NCBI GenBank assembly: GCA_027331445.1
Contig: DAHWUD010000007.1
Coordinates: 1 to 42,436, forward strand
Length of the DNA stretch: 42,436 bases
Reading direction: 5' to 3'
Origin: Candidatus Amesbacteria bacterium
GTDB taxonomy: Bacteria; Patescibacteriota; Microgenomatia; CAZETR01; Amesbacteraceae
Position 1 is the first letter of the stretch. Every line of letters starts with the position of its first letter. Below are positions 6,598 through 14,539 of this stretch, one piece after another. The translations under genes were made by a program, and so were the position numbers. Under the pieces are notes generated by a model. It saw only the letters and a list, made by a program, of their open reading frames with translations, was not told the origin of the DNA and did no database searches.

Positions 6598-6699
6598 ATC
6601 CGGTCACGAGCATGGCGAGAGATAGAGGAAGTTTTAGGGAAGGGACCCCAAGTACTTCCGATATTCTTTCCGGGTGTTTTTAGGGTAAAATCAAGCCAT

Positions 6700-6770
6700 A
6701 GGCCTGTCATTCAACGGTAGGATTGCGGTCTCCAAAACCGCCAATGAAGGTTCGATTCCTTCCGGGCCTG
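6700..6770 (+). tRNA. tRNA-Trp (anticodon CCA)
   Basis: The acceptor AGGCCTG pairs with CGGGCCT (one U-G), the D stem is ATTC/GGAT, the anticodon stem GCGGT/ACCGC encloses CTCCAAA with anticodon CCA, and the T arm is GAAGG/CCTTC. The discriminator is G, as in bacterial tRNA-Trp. Confidence 0.93.
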
Positions 6771-7240
6771 CATAGCCGGATTTTGATACCACAAATCTTC
6801 TAATTGTGGCTGCATTTCGGCTCTTTTCTTAGGTTCGAACCCTGCGGAGGCTGTCGCTTCAGCTTTTATAATCTCCCCAAAGTAGAAATATGGCTTTTGA
6901 ACGTCTAATCGGAGCTTTTTGCCTTGCAAAATCATGTTCGAACCAATTGTCGCCAATATATCCCGCTTCTCTGCCTTCGTCCCATTGGCAAATTTATACC
7001 TGGCCTGAACCGCAAAATCCAAATTTTGTTCCAAGTTTTCAATCCAGTTCTCAATCCGCTTACCTGTAGCTCCCATCAGAAGTTCTATCTCCCGCTTATC
7101 TTTTACAATCGCCTCTTTTTGAGATTTAAACTCCTCATCAGAAAGCAACGACCCGTCCGAATTAGCTGGAGATATTTTCAACCGTACCAGGTTATCCAAT
7201 CGCTTCACACAATCCTCATAGTTTTTCTGCTGCTCGTTTA
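6711..7240 (-). pseudogene. Serine recombinase, C-terminal remnant next to tRNA-Trp
   Basis: Only the C-terminal part of a large serine recombinase remains. The segment from about NEQQKNYEDCVKRLDNL through SDEEFKSQKEAIVKDKREIE to FANGTKAEKRDILATIGSNM matches the coiled-coil/zinc-region tail typical of resolvase-type integrases in this lineage (a pattern like DEEF..KK..L..E, then F.NG...KR.IL..LGSN). The N-terminal catalytic domain is absent, and upstream the frame is replaced by an IS30 transposase in another frame. The coding frame runs into the antisense of tRNA-Trp, as is common for integrases beside their tRNA attachment site. It is inferred to be the remnant of an element that used tRNA-Trp. 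Confidence 0.7.
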
Positions 7241-7647
7241 TGACCACATTCCAGCTGTTTCCAGAGTTTATGTCTTCTCCATTGTCTGGAGTAAATCCAA
7301 ATGTAAATGGATTCCTTACAGATGGACAAGCCAGGATGATCAATCCCAATCCGTCCGGAAATAGTTTCCGGGCTCCAACCCAGTTTTATTTTGTCCAAAA
7401 CATATCTTAAGGTCTCAGAATCCTTAAGTGGAGCTTTATATCTCTGATTTCTCTCCCACTTACCAGCTCTTTTGTCAGCCAAAACCGGGTTATATGATTT
7501 ACCATACCTAGTCTGTCTTTTGAGTTCACGACCTAGGCTAGTGTGATCCCGACCTAACTTTTTGGCTATATCTCTCAAGGTAACACCTTGCTTCAACCCA
7601 ACATATAACTCCACCCGTTCTTCCAAAGACAAATGCCGATATTTCAA
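7240..7647 (-). pseudogene. IS30-family transposase, truncated
   Basis: The frame opens at a TTG (7647) preceded by AAAGGTGGTGATTTAA, a Shine-Dalgarno. The N-terminal helix-turn-helix (LSLEERVELYVGLKQG, then RDIAKKLGRDHTSLGREL) and the WSPETISGRI and KESIYIWIYS motifs are IS30 hallmarks. It stops after about GHKR (near 7240), where the typical family continues with the DDE catalytic core for another 200 residues; here the sequence switches frame into the recombinase remnant. It is therefore inactive, with only the DNA-binding part left. A possible left end of the element is the GTGGTGCACTTCG region near 7690. Confidence 0.75.
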
Positions 7648-7724
7648 TTAAATCACCACCTTTCTAGAACTGTAATTCTAGCCTAAGTGGTGCACTTCGT
7701 TTTGGACTCTAAGGTTTTATCGCA

Positions 7725-7910
7725 ATGGGTTTAGCTAAAGCTACTGGTCCAATTGGATCTATCCCCATGGGCGCTCGTTACATTAATCATCATCCCATCA
7801 GCTCCACGATGAAAAGTCTGCCTGCGAATACTTTCGACACACTCCCTGACCAACCAGGTTACGCCAAAGACCTCGTCTGGCTAGCTCAGCAACTTCTCAA
7901 CTGGCAATAG
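7725..7910 (+). CDS. Short open frame, uncertain
   Basis: This 61-codon frame follows the IS30 end. It has no signal, membrane segment or recognised motif, and no clear promoter or Shine-Dalgarno. It could be the tail of a gene cut by the insertion, or not a gene. Confidence 0.25.
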   Translation: MGLAKATGPIGSIPMGARYINHHPISSTMKSLPANTFDTLPDQPGYAKDLVWLAQQLLNWQ

Positions 7911-7952
7911 CTCTATATAAATTCGCGTGTCTTCCTTGTATACTGCCGGAAC

Positions 7953-8183
7953 TCAGATTCTCGCTCCAATAAGACTGCTTCCCAAAAGAATCTCCTCCGG
8001 GTTTCCCTCAAACCTGATAAAGCTTCTAATCGACCGCATATTTTTACTCAGCCTCAAAGTCCCATATAACCGCTTGGCTTCCTCCAGATAATAATTAGCC
8101 TGCCGCACCCTGTTTGCCGACAAATAATTAGCCGCCCTTTTCAAATCCAGTGCAATCGTCTGCCACACCTGCTCCTCATTCAT
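7953..8183 (-). CDS. Small helical hypothetical protein
   Basis: The 76-residue protein is predominantly helical by composition (LDLKRAANYLSANRVRQANYYLEEAKRLYG), resembling a single helical-hairpin domain, and has no membrane segment. Its ATG overlaps the stop codon of the DUF5674 gene (ATGA), so the two are translationally coupled and are likely functional partners. Confidence 0.6.
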   Translation of the reverse strand: MNEEQVWQTIALDLKRAANYLSANRVRQANYYLEEAKRLYGTLRLSKNMRSIRSFIRFEGNPEEILLGSSLIGARI

Positions 8184-8512
8184 ACTCGAAGTAGACGCCT
8201 CAATATTACTTCAAATTTCTTTCTGATATCGGGGTCAAGGATATCTGAACTCATATTTGATCCCGACCTGTTGTTGATAATTGAATCAAATGTCACCCGT
8301 TTTGTCTCCAGATCATACCCGCCACCCCACAAATCTCCCTGCAAACTACCTTGATCCAAAAGCAGCTGTTCCTCATCAACATGCATCTTTGCTCCCGCAC
8401 TCATCACTTCCTTTTTGATATCGATCACGACCTTAATATAAAACCCCCCTATCTCCTCCGCCAGCTTGTCTATTGCCTGACCGTCGACCGGGCTATTTAT
8501 CACCACCACCAC
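8180..8512 (-). CDS. DUF5674 family protein
   Basis: The core VVIDIKKEVMSAGAKMHVDE, followed by EQLLLDQGSLQGDLWGGGY, FDSIINNRSG and DPDIRKKFEVILRRLL, matches the DUF5674 pattern I know from Patescibacteria (..VDIEKEIMA.GGELHADEE.LLLE.GS.Q..LWG..). The molecular function of the family is not established; the conserved His, Asp and Glu residues suggest a catalytic or metal site. The start is the first of four GTG codons at 8512, because TATAAT (8524-8519) lies 6 nt upstream. The N-terminus is slightly shorter than in relatives. It is co-transcribed with the 76-residue protein. Confidence 0.7.
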   Translation of the reverse strand: MVVVINSPVDGQAIDKLAEEIGGFYIKVVIDIKKEVMSAGAKMHVDEEQLLLDQGSLQGDLWGGGYDLETKRVTFDSIINNRSGSNMSSDILDPDIRKKFEVILRRLLRV

Positions 8513-8621
8513 AATCTGATTATAGCTTAGCCGCCCAGCAGGTTCTTCCTTCGTCTTCCACCAGCTACAGTCGTGACCTTAACCTGAACCGCTAACCTCA
8601 TCTAAAATTCCCCGGCGAAGC

Positions 8622-9983
8622 TTAATTGAGTGACTCCAGACAAGCCTTTACCCCGTTAGCCGTAAACAACTCTACCGGATTCGCAACCGCAGTGATGTTT
8701 ACTCTCCGTGCCCACTCTCCATATGCGTTTTGTTTCGGCTGTTCCGCCGCTCTCACAGTCGGTTCCCCATTGGCCACCAAAGGCAGATAAGCCTGCGGCA
8801 GTGCCCTTGGCCGAGCTATCCCCTTCATACAATCAAGCGCCCAAAAATTACAACCGGTACAGGCGTCGGCAGAGGTCACACCCGCGGTTATATCATGCCG
8901 AAGAAGCCCACCCCTGTATAAATCCCGCCGGAAGAAAGCCAAAGTCTTATCCATCACCCCTTGGATTGTGCCGGCATACATTGAATCTCCATCCGCCCAC
9001 TCTACCATCCCGGCCAAAACAGAGCAGTTATCGGAAAGAAATCTCCGCTCGTCAACCGGCGTCACCTTAAAGCCACCCCCGTTACTATCCCATAAATCCC
9101 TGATCGTCGTATCCACTATCGCTCTTCCCGCATCCTGGAACTTCTGATCTCCGGTAAGTCTGTAGGCTCTAGCCAAAGGCACCAGTGAATAACCTTGGTC
9201 CCACGTCCGCGGAGGCCTCTCCTTACTCGGATCAAGTGAAAGGTATGTACCATAGGAGTTCTCTGTACTAAATCTCCTCAACATATCCTCAGTTAAATAG
9301 GTTCCCAAATAGCCCCAGACTGGGTTTTCAGTCGTCTTAGCTAAATTAAAACAGTTAGCCGCACAAAAAGCCTGCACCTGAACCCGGTTAAATGGAAAAC
9401 CTGCCGGCATGTTCTGATCAATAAATTCCGGATCCGCTACCAAAGATAGCACAGTCAAAAGCGTGCTGCCCTGGGAGTAAACAGCCAATTTGTCCTTGAT
9501 GTCTTGTTTATCCCCACTATAGTTCTTTAATCCATCAATCAGAGCCAAATGTCCCATTGCCGCAGGGTAAATCAGCTGTCTGAGTGCGTCCTGATCATTA
9601 GGGTCTGTCTCAAGTTGGGCCACCACTTTATCAACCAGCCCTACTTCATACTCAACGGTTCGATTTGCCCGACTGGTAGCCTTGCTATCATCTTTCTCTT
9701 TTCCAACTTGGTACAAAACGACCGGAGCATTCGATGGAGAATGCGGCATCATATCCCCCAACCACGTACCCGATACTTCATTCCACTCCCTTTCATTCAG
9801 TAGAGCGTAAATCGGGTCAAACATCAGCAACAGCTCCGAGTTTTCTCCGGAAACAGTTTTATCAATCCCTAATTCTAGACTCGATCTGTTTTTCCCCAGC
9901 GGCCGCAATGCAGTGGAGACTACTCCAAAAGCCGCAATTTGCAAAAACTCCCGCCTGGTAAAACGCCACTCTGAAATTCCCAT
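8622..9983 (-). CDS. Tat-type secreted protein with probable (alpha/alpha) toroid fold
   Basis: The 453-residue protein opens with a twin-arginine signal: TRREFLQ followed by IAAFGVVSTALRPL, so export in folded form is expected. The body is helical and repetitive in the way of six-hairpin (alpha/alpha) toroids; PRTWDQGYSLVPLARAYRLT and DAGRAIVDTTIRDLWDSNGGGF read like glycoside-hydrolase or cellobiose-epimerase-type helices. Two cysteine-containing segments (CAANC, ACTGC) may form disulfides. No catalytic residues can be named with confidence. LPQAYLPLVANG near residue 400 resembles a short motif seen in exported proteins of other phyla. TATAAT lies 11 nt upstream of the ATG. No tat genes are in the window. 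Confidence 0.65.
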   Translation of the reverse strand: MGISEWRFTRREFLQIAAFGVVSTALRPLGKNRSSLELGIDKTVSGENSELLLMFDPIYALLNEREWNEVSGTWLGDMMPHSPSNAPVVLYQVGKEKDDSKATSRANRTVEYEVGLVDKVVAQLETDPNDQDALRQLIYPAAMGHLALIDGLKNYSGDKQDIKDKLAVYSQGSTLLTVLSLVADPEFIDQNMPAGFPFNRVQVQAFCAANCFNLAKTTENPVWGYLGTYLTEDMLRRFSTENSYGTYLSLDPSKERPPRTWDQGYSLVPLARAYRLTGDQKFQDAGRAIVDTTIRDLWDSNGGGFKVTPVDERRFLSDNCSVLAGMVEWADGDSMYAGTIQGVMDKTLAFFRRDLYRGGLLRHDITAGVTSADACTGCNFWALDCMKGIARPRALPQAYLPLVANGEPTVRAAEQPKQNAYGEWARRVNITAVANPVELFTANGVKACLESLN

Positions 9984-10032
9984 AGAATCATCATATTATA
10001 CAGCTAAACAGCCGCAGCTGTGCTGGCTGGGG

Positions 10033-10963
10033 ACATCGGTAACACTTTTGGAAAGTAGGCTGCAGCTTAAGCTAATGGGGTTTTGTAATCAAGGGCTTGG
10101 TGGGGCCGGACGGAATTGTATTCGACGAGCCATTGTCCTGGAGTGTCCGGTTAAATCTTTCCAACCGGGGATTGTCTTTGGGGGTCCCAGCCCGGGAATA
10201 AATCTGTCGGATTGACTCCCGGCAAGCCGGAATAAAGCTTCTGGCAAACTTACCACCGTTGTCACTGTGGACCACTCGGATATTACCCCGGGAGAGATAT
10301 ACCAAACGGTTAAGAAAATTGACTGCCTGGGTCGAAGTCCCGCTCATACACCCTGGCAAAAGCCAGTCTACTCGTGTCTTCCGGGGCCGTAAATGTCCCT
10401 TCTGACTCCGTACCACCAGAATAATTGTGTCTACGTGCACCAGGGGCCGGATATGCCTTCTTTTCCTGCTCCACCGGGTCCGGATACAGTTTGTGCTTTT
10501 GCACCACCCGCTCAATTTTCCAGGTGGAGATGTCTTCCCGGTATTTTTGCTGGTATAGCGTTTTTAGTTTGGCTTTGCCCCGTTTCCTTCTAGTCTGATT
10601 CCGCAGTTTAACAACCCGCCGTCCCTCCAGAGCAGTTACCTCCCCAGTCCGGCGTTTAATGGGAGCTTTGGACTTCTCTTCCAGGGACTGGATCACCCGG
10701 GGGTTAAACCTCGCCTTCCATTTGTGAAAGGTCTTAGTGGAAATCCCGAAATAACCGGCGGTTTTGATCACATTCCGCTGACCTAGAGTAATCGAAGATC
10801 AGCCACTCCAACTTTTGCTTAGTTACATCCGAGACGTGCCAATATTCGGCTAGGTCCCGCCAATGGTTCAACTGTGGTTGATGGTTTAAAGGCAACCAGT
10901 TGTACATCGGTAAGTCACCTCCTTTGTAGACCGTAATTCTACTTCGAAGTGTTACCCCGATGT
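10033..10963 (-). mobile_element. Decayed IS481-like insertion sequence
   Basis: Ends are inverted: ACATCGGTAACACTT at 10033-10047 and, as its complement, ACATCGGGGTAACACTT at 10963-10947 (two extra G). Between them lies a broken transposase. No convincing target duplication is visible. Confidence 0.75.
10072..10907 (-). pseudogene. IS481-family transposase with multiple frameshifts
   Basis: The start MYNWLPLNHQPQLNHWRDLA is characteristic of the IS481-type transposases found in Patescibacteria; its ATG (10907) has a perfect AAAGGAGGTGA Shine-Dalgarno. Reading continues in other frames: the helix-turn-helix GYFGISTKTFHKWKARF, the catalytic-domain pieces HVDTIIL, DTSRLAFARVYE, VVHSDNGGKFARSF and TPKDNPRLERFNRT. 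The coding thread changes frame at least three times (near 10780, and back and forth around 10400-10460), and the end is degenerate. It is inactive. The strong Shine-Dalgarno contrasts with the leaderless starts of host genes. Confidence 0.85.
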
Positions 10964-11748
10964 ATCCCAACCCACACAGCAGCTATTGCATAACTTTTCG
11001 AAAAGATCTACTCTCAATCACAGTAAATCCAGATTCAAAATCTTCACTGTCTTTATTAAAATACATTTTACTGCTCATCCTCGTCTTTCTTCCGGCCTCC
11101 ATATTTTTAAACTTCCCGCCCTTGGGTGGCAGCAACCGTCTCTTAAGGGTATGCAAATTTGACGAACGGACAGGGAAATACGATGGTTGTCTCTGGCGCT
11201 GGGATCCTGCCCTCAGCCAGCCACCTATTACGGCTCCGACTCCGATTACAACTAAAACCGGTTCACCCACACCCACTCCGCAAACCGGTAAAATAGCCAC
11301 GGGCTCAGAAGTTTTTTCCCTGCGGGACCTGCGCTTCAAAATCCCCGCCGGCTGGTGGATAACAACAGGTACAAACCCTTATTTTGGTGATAGCTGGATT
11401 TATATAAATCCCATTCCTCCTAAATACTCTGGTGAATCGATCTTCATTTTTAAGGCAGTTTCCAATAAATACCAACCGACTATTGACTATCAACACTATC
11501 TATCCATAATCCAGAGAGAAACCGTTTATGTTTCCAGAATAAAAGGCGAACTATTAATCGGCTATGCCACACCTCCCACCGGCCCGGATATCACCTGCCC
11601 CGAATGCTATCTGGGTAAATACAAAACTGGCGAAAAGGTCGCCATTACTTTCATCAGCAAAGGCAACAATTACTACACCCTTGAGGGATCCGTCGGAAAT
11701 TACGAACAGGCCTACCAGCGAATCCTCTCCACCCTCAGTTTCCCCTGA
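10960..11748 (+). CDS. Membrane-anchored protein with exported C-terminal domain
   Basis: The frame encodes a hydrophobic helix LLKYILLLILVFLPASIFLNF, then a Pro/Thr-rich linker, then a soluble domain of about 150 residues beginning SLRDLRFKIPAGWW and ending AYQRILSTLSF, a pattern common in lipoprotein-like or anchored surface proteins of this lineage. A CxxC (CPEC) sits near residue 210. The first ATG (10960) lies inside the inverted repeat of the adjacent IS, so the natural start may have been displaced or lost; the true N-terminus is uncertain by up to 30 residues. No function assigned. Confidence 0.6.
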   Translation: MYPNPHSSYCITFRKDLLSITVNPDSKSSLSLLKYILLLILVFLPASIFLNFPPLGGSNRLLRVCKFDERTGKYDGCLWRWDPALSQPPITAPTPITTKTGSPTPTPQTGKIATGSEVFSLRDLRFKIPAGWWITTGTNPYFGDSWIYINPIPPKYSGESIFIFKAVSNKYQPTIDYQHYLSIIQRETVYVSRIKGELLIGYATPPTGPDITCPECYLGKYKTGEKVAITFISKGNNYYTLEGSVGNYEQAYQRILSTLSFP

Positions 11749-11822
11749 AAGCTCTAGTCAAGTTTCCTTATATTCCCCCAGCCACCAAATACCCTATAAT
11801 TAGCTTGGTTCCCCCGCCCACG

Positions 11823-11828
11823 TAAAAT
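11823..11828 (+). promoter_or_regulatory. Leaderless -10 box of the EEP-family gene
   Basis: TAAAAT, 6 nt before the ATG at 11835. A second possible box, TATAAT, occurs about 30 nt further upstream. Confidence 0.5.
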
Positions 11829-11834
11829 CTCCCC

Positions 11835-12530
11835 ATGGAAATCGTCTTTCTCAATACTTTCGACGGTCGTATCCGCCAGCCCCTCAGCCAATTCCTAACC
11901 GATCGGGCGCCGAAAACGGACGTCTTTTGTTTCCAGGAATCTTCTCAAAACCCCGGTGGCATGCAGGAGCTGGCCGTTGCTTTACTCCCCGGGTTCAAAT
12001 CCGCCTCAGCCTATAAGAAAATCTCGCCCGAAGACGATTTTTCCCAAACCACATATCTTAGCCCCGATGTCAGACTGCTTGACCAGGAGGTTCTCTCCCC
12101 CATGGACCAAAACGTCGGCTTGGGTCTGGTCACCACCGTTCAAAAAGATGATCGCCAACTCACCGTCTGCAATTTTCATGGCCGCTCCCGGCCCGGCGAC
12201 AAACTCGACACCCCCGAGAGGATTGACCAGTCGCAGCAAATCCTCGATTTTTTCCGGGCTTGGGCCATTCCCCTGATTGTCGGCGGCGATTTCAACGCCG
12301 ACATCGAAACTGAATGTATCCGCATGTTTGCCTCAGCCGGCTACAAAAATCTTATCCGCGAATATCAGATTTACACCACCAGGAATCCCCTCGCCTGGAA
12401 AAAACATCCCCTGACCCCCCAGCTTCACTCAGACTATGTCTTCGTCAGTCCTGACGTCCCGGTCTCCGGCTTCACTGTCCCCCGAAATGAAATTTCCGAC
12501 CACCTGCCGCTGATTCTTGAAACCAAATAG
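11835..12530 (+). CDS. Endonuclease/exonuclease/phosphatase (EEP) superfamily protein
   Basis: This Mg-dependent phosphodiesterase fold is shown by its ordered motifs: N-terminal FLNTFDG (Asn metal ligand), VFCFQES (catalytic Glu), NFHG in the central part, GGDFNAD (Asp and Asn), and the C-terminal pair SDYVFVS and ISDHLPLI with the catalytic His. At 231 residues it is a compact single-domain member with no signal peptide, so probably cytoplasmic. Substrate cannot be told from sequence; relatives act on DNA, phosphoinositides or sugar phosphates. Confidence 0.8.
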   Translation: MEIVFLNTFDGRIRQPLSQFLTDRAPKTDVFCFQESSQNPGGMQELAVALLPGFKSASAYKKISPEDDFSQTTYLSPDVRLLDQEVLSPMDQNVGLGLVTTVQKDDRQLTVCNFHGRSRPGDKLDTPERIDQSQQILDFFRAWAIPLIVGGDFNADIETECIRMFASAGYKNLIREYQIYTTRNPLAWKKHPLTPQLHSDYVFVSPDVPVSGFTVPRNEISDHLPLILETK

Positions 12531-12557
12531 CTTGCCGGATATGGCATAATAATGCCA

Positions 12558-12875
12558 GTGAAAAGCTTCTCACTGGATTTTGTTGCTTTCCTCCAAGCCG
12601 CCGGTGTTTTTATCTATTGTTTTGCCGTCGGCCTCCTAATCTATAACGGTAACCGTCTCTTCGGCCCCCGCCCCACTTTGCTCGCCCCCATCGCTACTAT
12701 CAGCCTGTTTGCCGTCTCCGCCATCATCTGCACCCTCATCTTCCTGGCCTATCCCTTTGTCCTGATTTGGGAGCACCGGCAGACCAAAACTGCTCTCACT
12801 TTAGTCTTGTCTTCCACCGCCTGGCTGGCCGCCCTAGTCGTCGCACTCCTGGTCACTCTCATGCTCTTCAGATAG
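12558..12875 (+). CDS. Small multi-pass membrane protein
   Basis: About 105 residues with three hydrophobic helices (FVAFLQAAGVFIYCFAVGLLIY, TLLAPIATISLFAVSAIICT with FLAYPFVLIW, and TAWLAALVVALLVTLMLF). An ATG at 12552 is in frame, but the only -10 box, CATAAT (12545-12550), ends one base before it; the GTG at 12558 lies 7 nt from the box and fits the spacing seen elsewhere, so it is preferred. The family is not recognised. Confidence 0.55.
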   Translation: MKSFSLDFVAFLQAAGVFIYCFAVGLLIYNGNRLFGPRPTLLAPIATISLFAVSAIICTLIFLAYPFVLIWEHRQTKTALTLVLSSTAWLAALVVALLVTLMLFR

Positions 12876-12918
12876 CTGCCCCGCGAGGGTTTTTTGCCGC
12901 TGCTCCGTCTAACTCTGT

Positions 12919-13158
12919 ATGGAGAGAGTCAGAACCATCAGAACCATTAGAAACGTGGAGAACTTAGTTATCAGTAAGACCACCATCAGCGAATTACTAA
13001 CAGCCTTATCCGCCAGAGAGCTTGATGTGCTCTGGGATCTGGCGAAAACCGGCCTGACCATTCAACAAATTGCCGATAGAAATGGCCTATCCATCAGCCA
13101 GTGTCATACCATCCGCTCCTCCTTAGCCAGAAAAGCGATTGCTATCCTTGGAAAATAG
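12919..13158 (+). CDS. Small helix-turn-helix (LuxR/sigma-region-4-like) protein
   Basis: The 79-residue protein contains LSARELDVLWDLAKTGLTIQ, followed by QIADRNGLSISQCHTIRSSL and ARKAI, the pattern of a LuxR-type or sigma-70 region 4 HTH: an opening helix, then the T.QQIAD..G.S...V..... DNA-reading helices. It has no receiver or ligand domain. It may be a stand-alone regulator. The start is uncertain: the ATG at 12919 has neither a spaced -10 box nor a Shine-Dalgarno. Confidence 0.55.
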   Translation: MERVRTIRTIRNVENLVISKTTISELLTALSARELDVLWDLAKTGLTIQQIADRNGLSISQCHTIRSSLARKAIAILGK

Positions 13159-13189
13159 ACTTTGGCCCGGATACTGTTAAACTATGCCC

Positions 13190-13768
13190 ATGGCTCACCG
13201 TCTTGTCTGCATCACCGGTCTGGTCGGCGCTGGCAAAAGCGTCGTCTCCGATTATTTCGTCAGCCGCGGGCACTATCTGTTTTTCCGTTTTGGCCAGTTG
13301 GTGCTGGACGAGGTTAAAAACCGCGGCCTGCCCCCCTCAGAGGCCCTGGAAAGGCATATCCGCGAGGAGATCAGACACAAGTACGGCATGGCCGCCATGG
13401 CCACGCTTAATTTAGACCAACTGGACCGCCTGCTTCGCCAAGACAATGTCATCGCCGACGGTCTGTACAGTTTTGAAGAGTACCAGGTCCTCAAACACCA
13501 TTTTGGCCATCAGTTGGTGGTCATCGCCGTCTATGCGCCGCCGCCGCTTCGCTATCTGAGGGTCTCCCGGCGTAAATCCGGTCCCGAGGACGTCAATCTG
13601 CGCCACCGCAATATTCCTGCTGCTGCTGCCGCCCAACGTGACCTGGCCGAACTTACCAACCTAAATAAGGGTGCCACCATTGCTATGGCTGACTTTACTC
13701 TGGTCAATACCCGCACTCTCCCTTACCTCTACCGCCAAATCCGCGACGTCATCTCCCGCCTGCCCTAG
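13190..13768 (+). CDS. P-loop kinase related to dephospho-CoA kinase / UPF0200
   Basis: The N-terminal P-loop GLVGAGKS and the closing ADFTLVN with the preceding RDLAELTNLNKGATI region match the AAA/dephospho-CoA-kinase-like proteins of archaea and Patescibacteria. The middle holds DGLYSFEEYQVLK (a Walker-B-like strand with acidic residue) and the VYAPPPLRYLRVSRRK lid. The phosphate acceptor is unknown. An ATG at 13184 directly abuts the -10 box TAAACT (13178-13183), so the ATG at 13190, 6 nt away, is preferred. Its stop overlaps the convergent gene's stop. Confidence 0.7.
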   Translation: MAHRLVCITGLVGAGKSVVSDYFVSRGHYLFFRFGQLVLDEVKNRGLPPSEALERHIREEIRHKYGMAAMATLNLDQLDRLLRQDNVIADGLYSFEEYQVLKHHFGHQLVVIAVYAPPPLRYLRVSRRKSGPEDVNLRHRNIPAAAAAQRDLAELTNLNKGATIAMADFTLVNTRTLPYLYRQIRDVISRLP

Positions 13769-14535
13769 CTGCTTCGTCCGCCCTTTTTAGCCCCGGGTCC
13801 GTAACCCGCCGGCCGATATAATTCAGGTTCGCTTCTGATCTCGAACTTGCCCTCTATCGCATCCTTCCGCCCGAAAAATGCGTTCACTCCCCGCCCGTCA
13901 CATCCCAGCAATACATAACCCTTCTTCCGTCCCAGTTTTTCCAAAGCCGCCAGGCTGGCTCCGAAATTATTTGTCCCGTCGGGCGCAAAATCCGCTTCAT
14001 ATTTCGCCACCCGCTCCTCCCGCGGCCCCCAACCGGCGTTGTATTCAATCACCACCACCCGCGGCCGGTAATGTCTTATTGCCTCCCATACCCAGTAATC
14101 GTTGCCGTCGATATCGATTGACAGCAAATCCGGCTCCCGGGGCACCCGGTATTTTGAAAGCAGCCTCTCGATGTTGCCCGGGGTCACTTTTTCCTTCTTT
14201 ACCCCGTTTCCTTCGTAAGCCGCGTCCATCCACAATCCCCGCCACCCCGTTTCCCGCAGCCTCCGCGTGTTGCATTCCCGGCCGGACTCCACTCCGAACT
14301 CCACAAAATACTGATTCGTCGTCCCCATCCGTTCAAAAATCGCCCGCAAAATTCCGTCTTCCCCGTTTTGTGAGTAAATCCGCATCTCGTAATCCCGGAT
14401 GTTTTTGATTTTCTCCGCCTTGTCCGACGCCCGCTTAAACTCGGACTTCAGATACTTTCCCACCCACATCATCGCTTCCGGTTTTGGCAGTTCCCAAAAA
14501 CTTTTTACCAGCTGCCTCAGGTCTTTTCCGCTCAT
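13765..14535 (-). CDS. FkbM-like SAM-dependent methyltransferase
   Basis: The 256-residue protein carries a class I methyltransferase core: YFVEFGVESGRECNTRRLRE as motif I with the SAM-binding acidic loop, WMDA after the second strand, and PDLLSIDIDGNDYWVWEAI as the motif typical of FkbM-type enzymes. IYSQNGEDGIL upstream is the family's opening signature. FkbM-type enzymes commonly O-methylate sugars or other surface molecules, but the substrate here is unknown. Its ATG follows the preceding gene's stop by 4 bp, suggesting co-expression with the cohesin-like membrane protein. Confidence 0.8.
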   Translation of the reverse strand: MSGKDLRQLVKSFWELPKPEAMMWVGKYLKSEFKRASDKAEKIKNIRDYEMRIYSQNGEDGILRAIFERMGTTNQYFVEFGVESGRECNTRRLRETGWRGLWMDAAYEGNGVKKEKVTPGNIERLLSKYRVPREPDLLSIDIDGNDYWVWEAIRHYRPRVVVIEYNAGWGPREERVAKYEADFAPDGTNNFGASLAALEKLGRKKGYVLLGCDGRGVNAFFGRKDAIEGKFEIRSEPELYRPAGYGPGAKKGGRSS

Positions 14536-14539
14536 GCCC

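Noticed and set aside
8525-8621. Additional gene between DUF5674 and the Tat-signal protein
   Set aside because: No frame of useful length and no start signal; treated as plain intergenic sequence.
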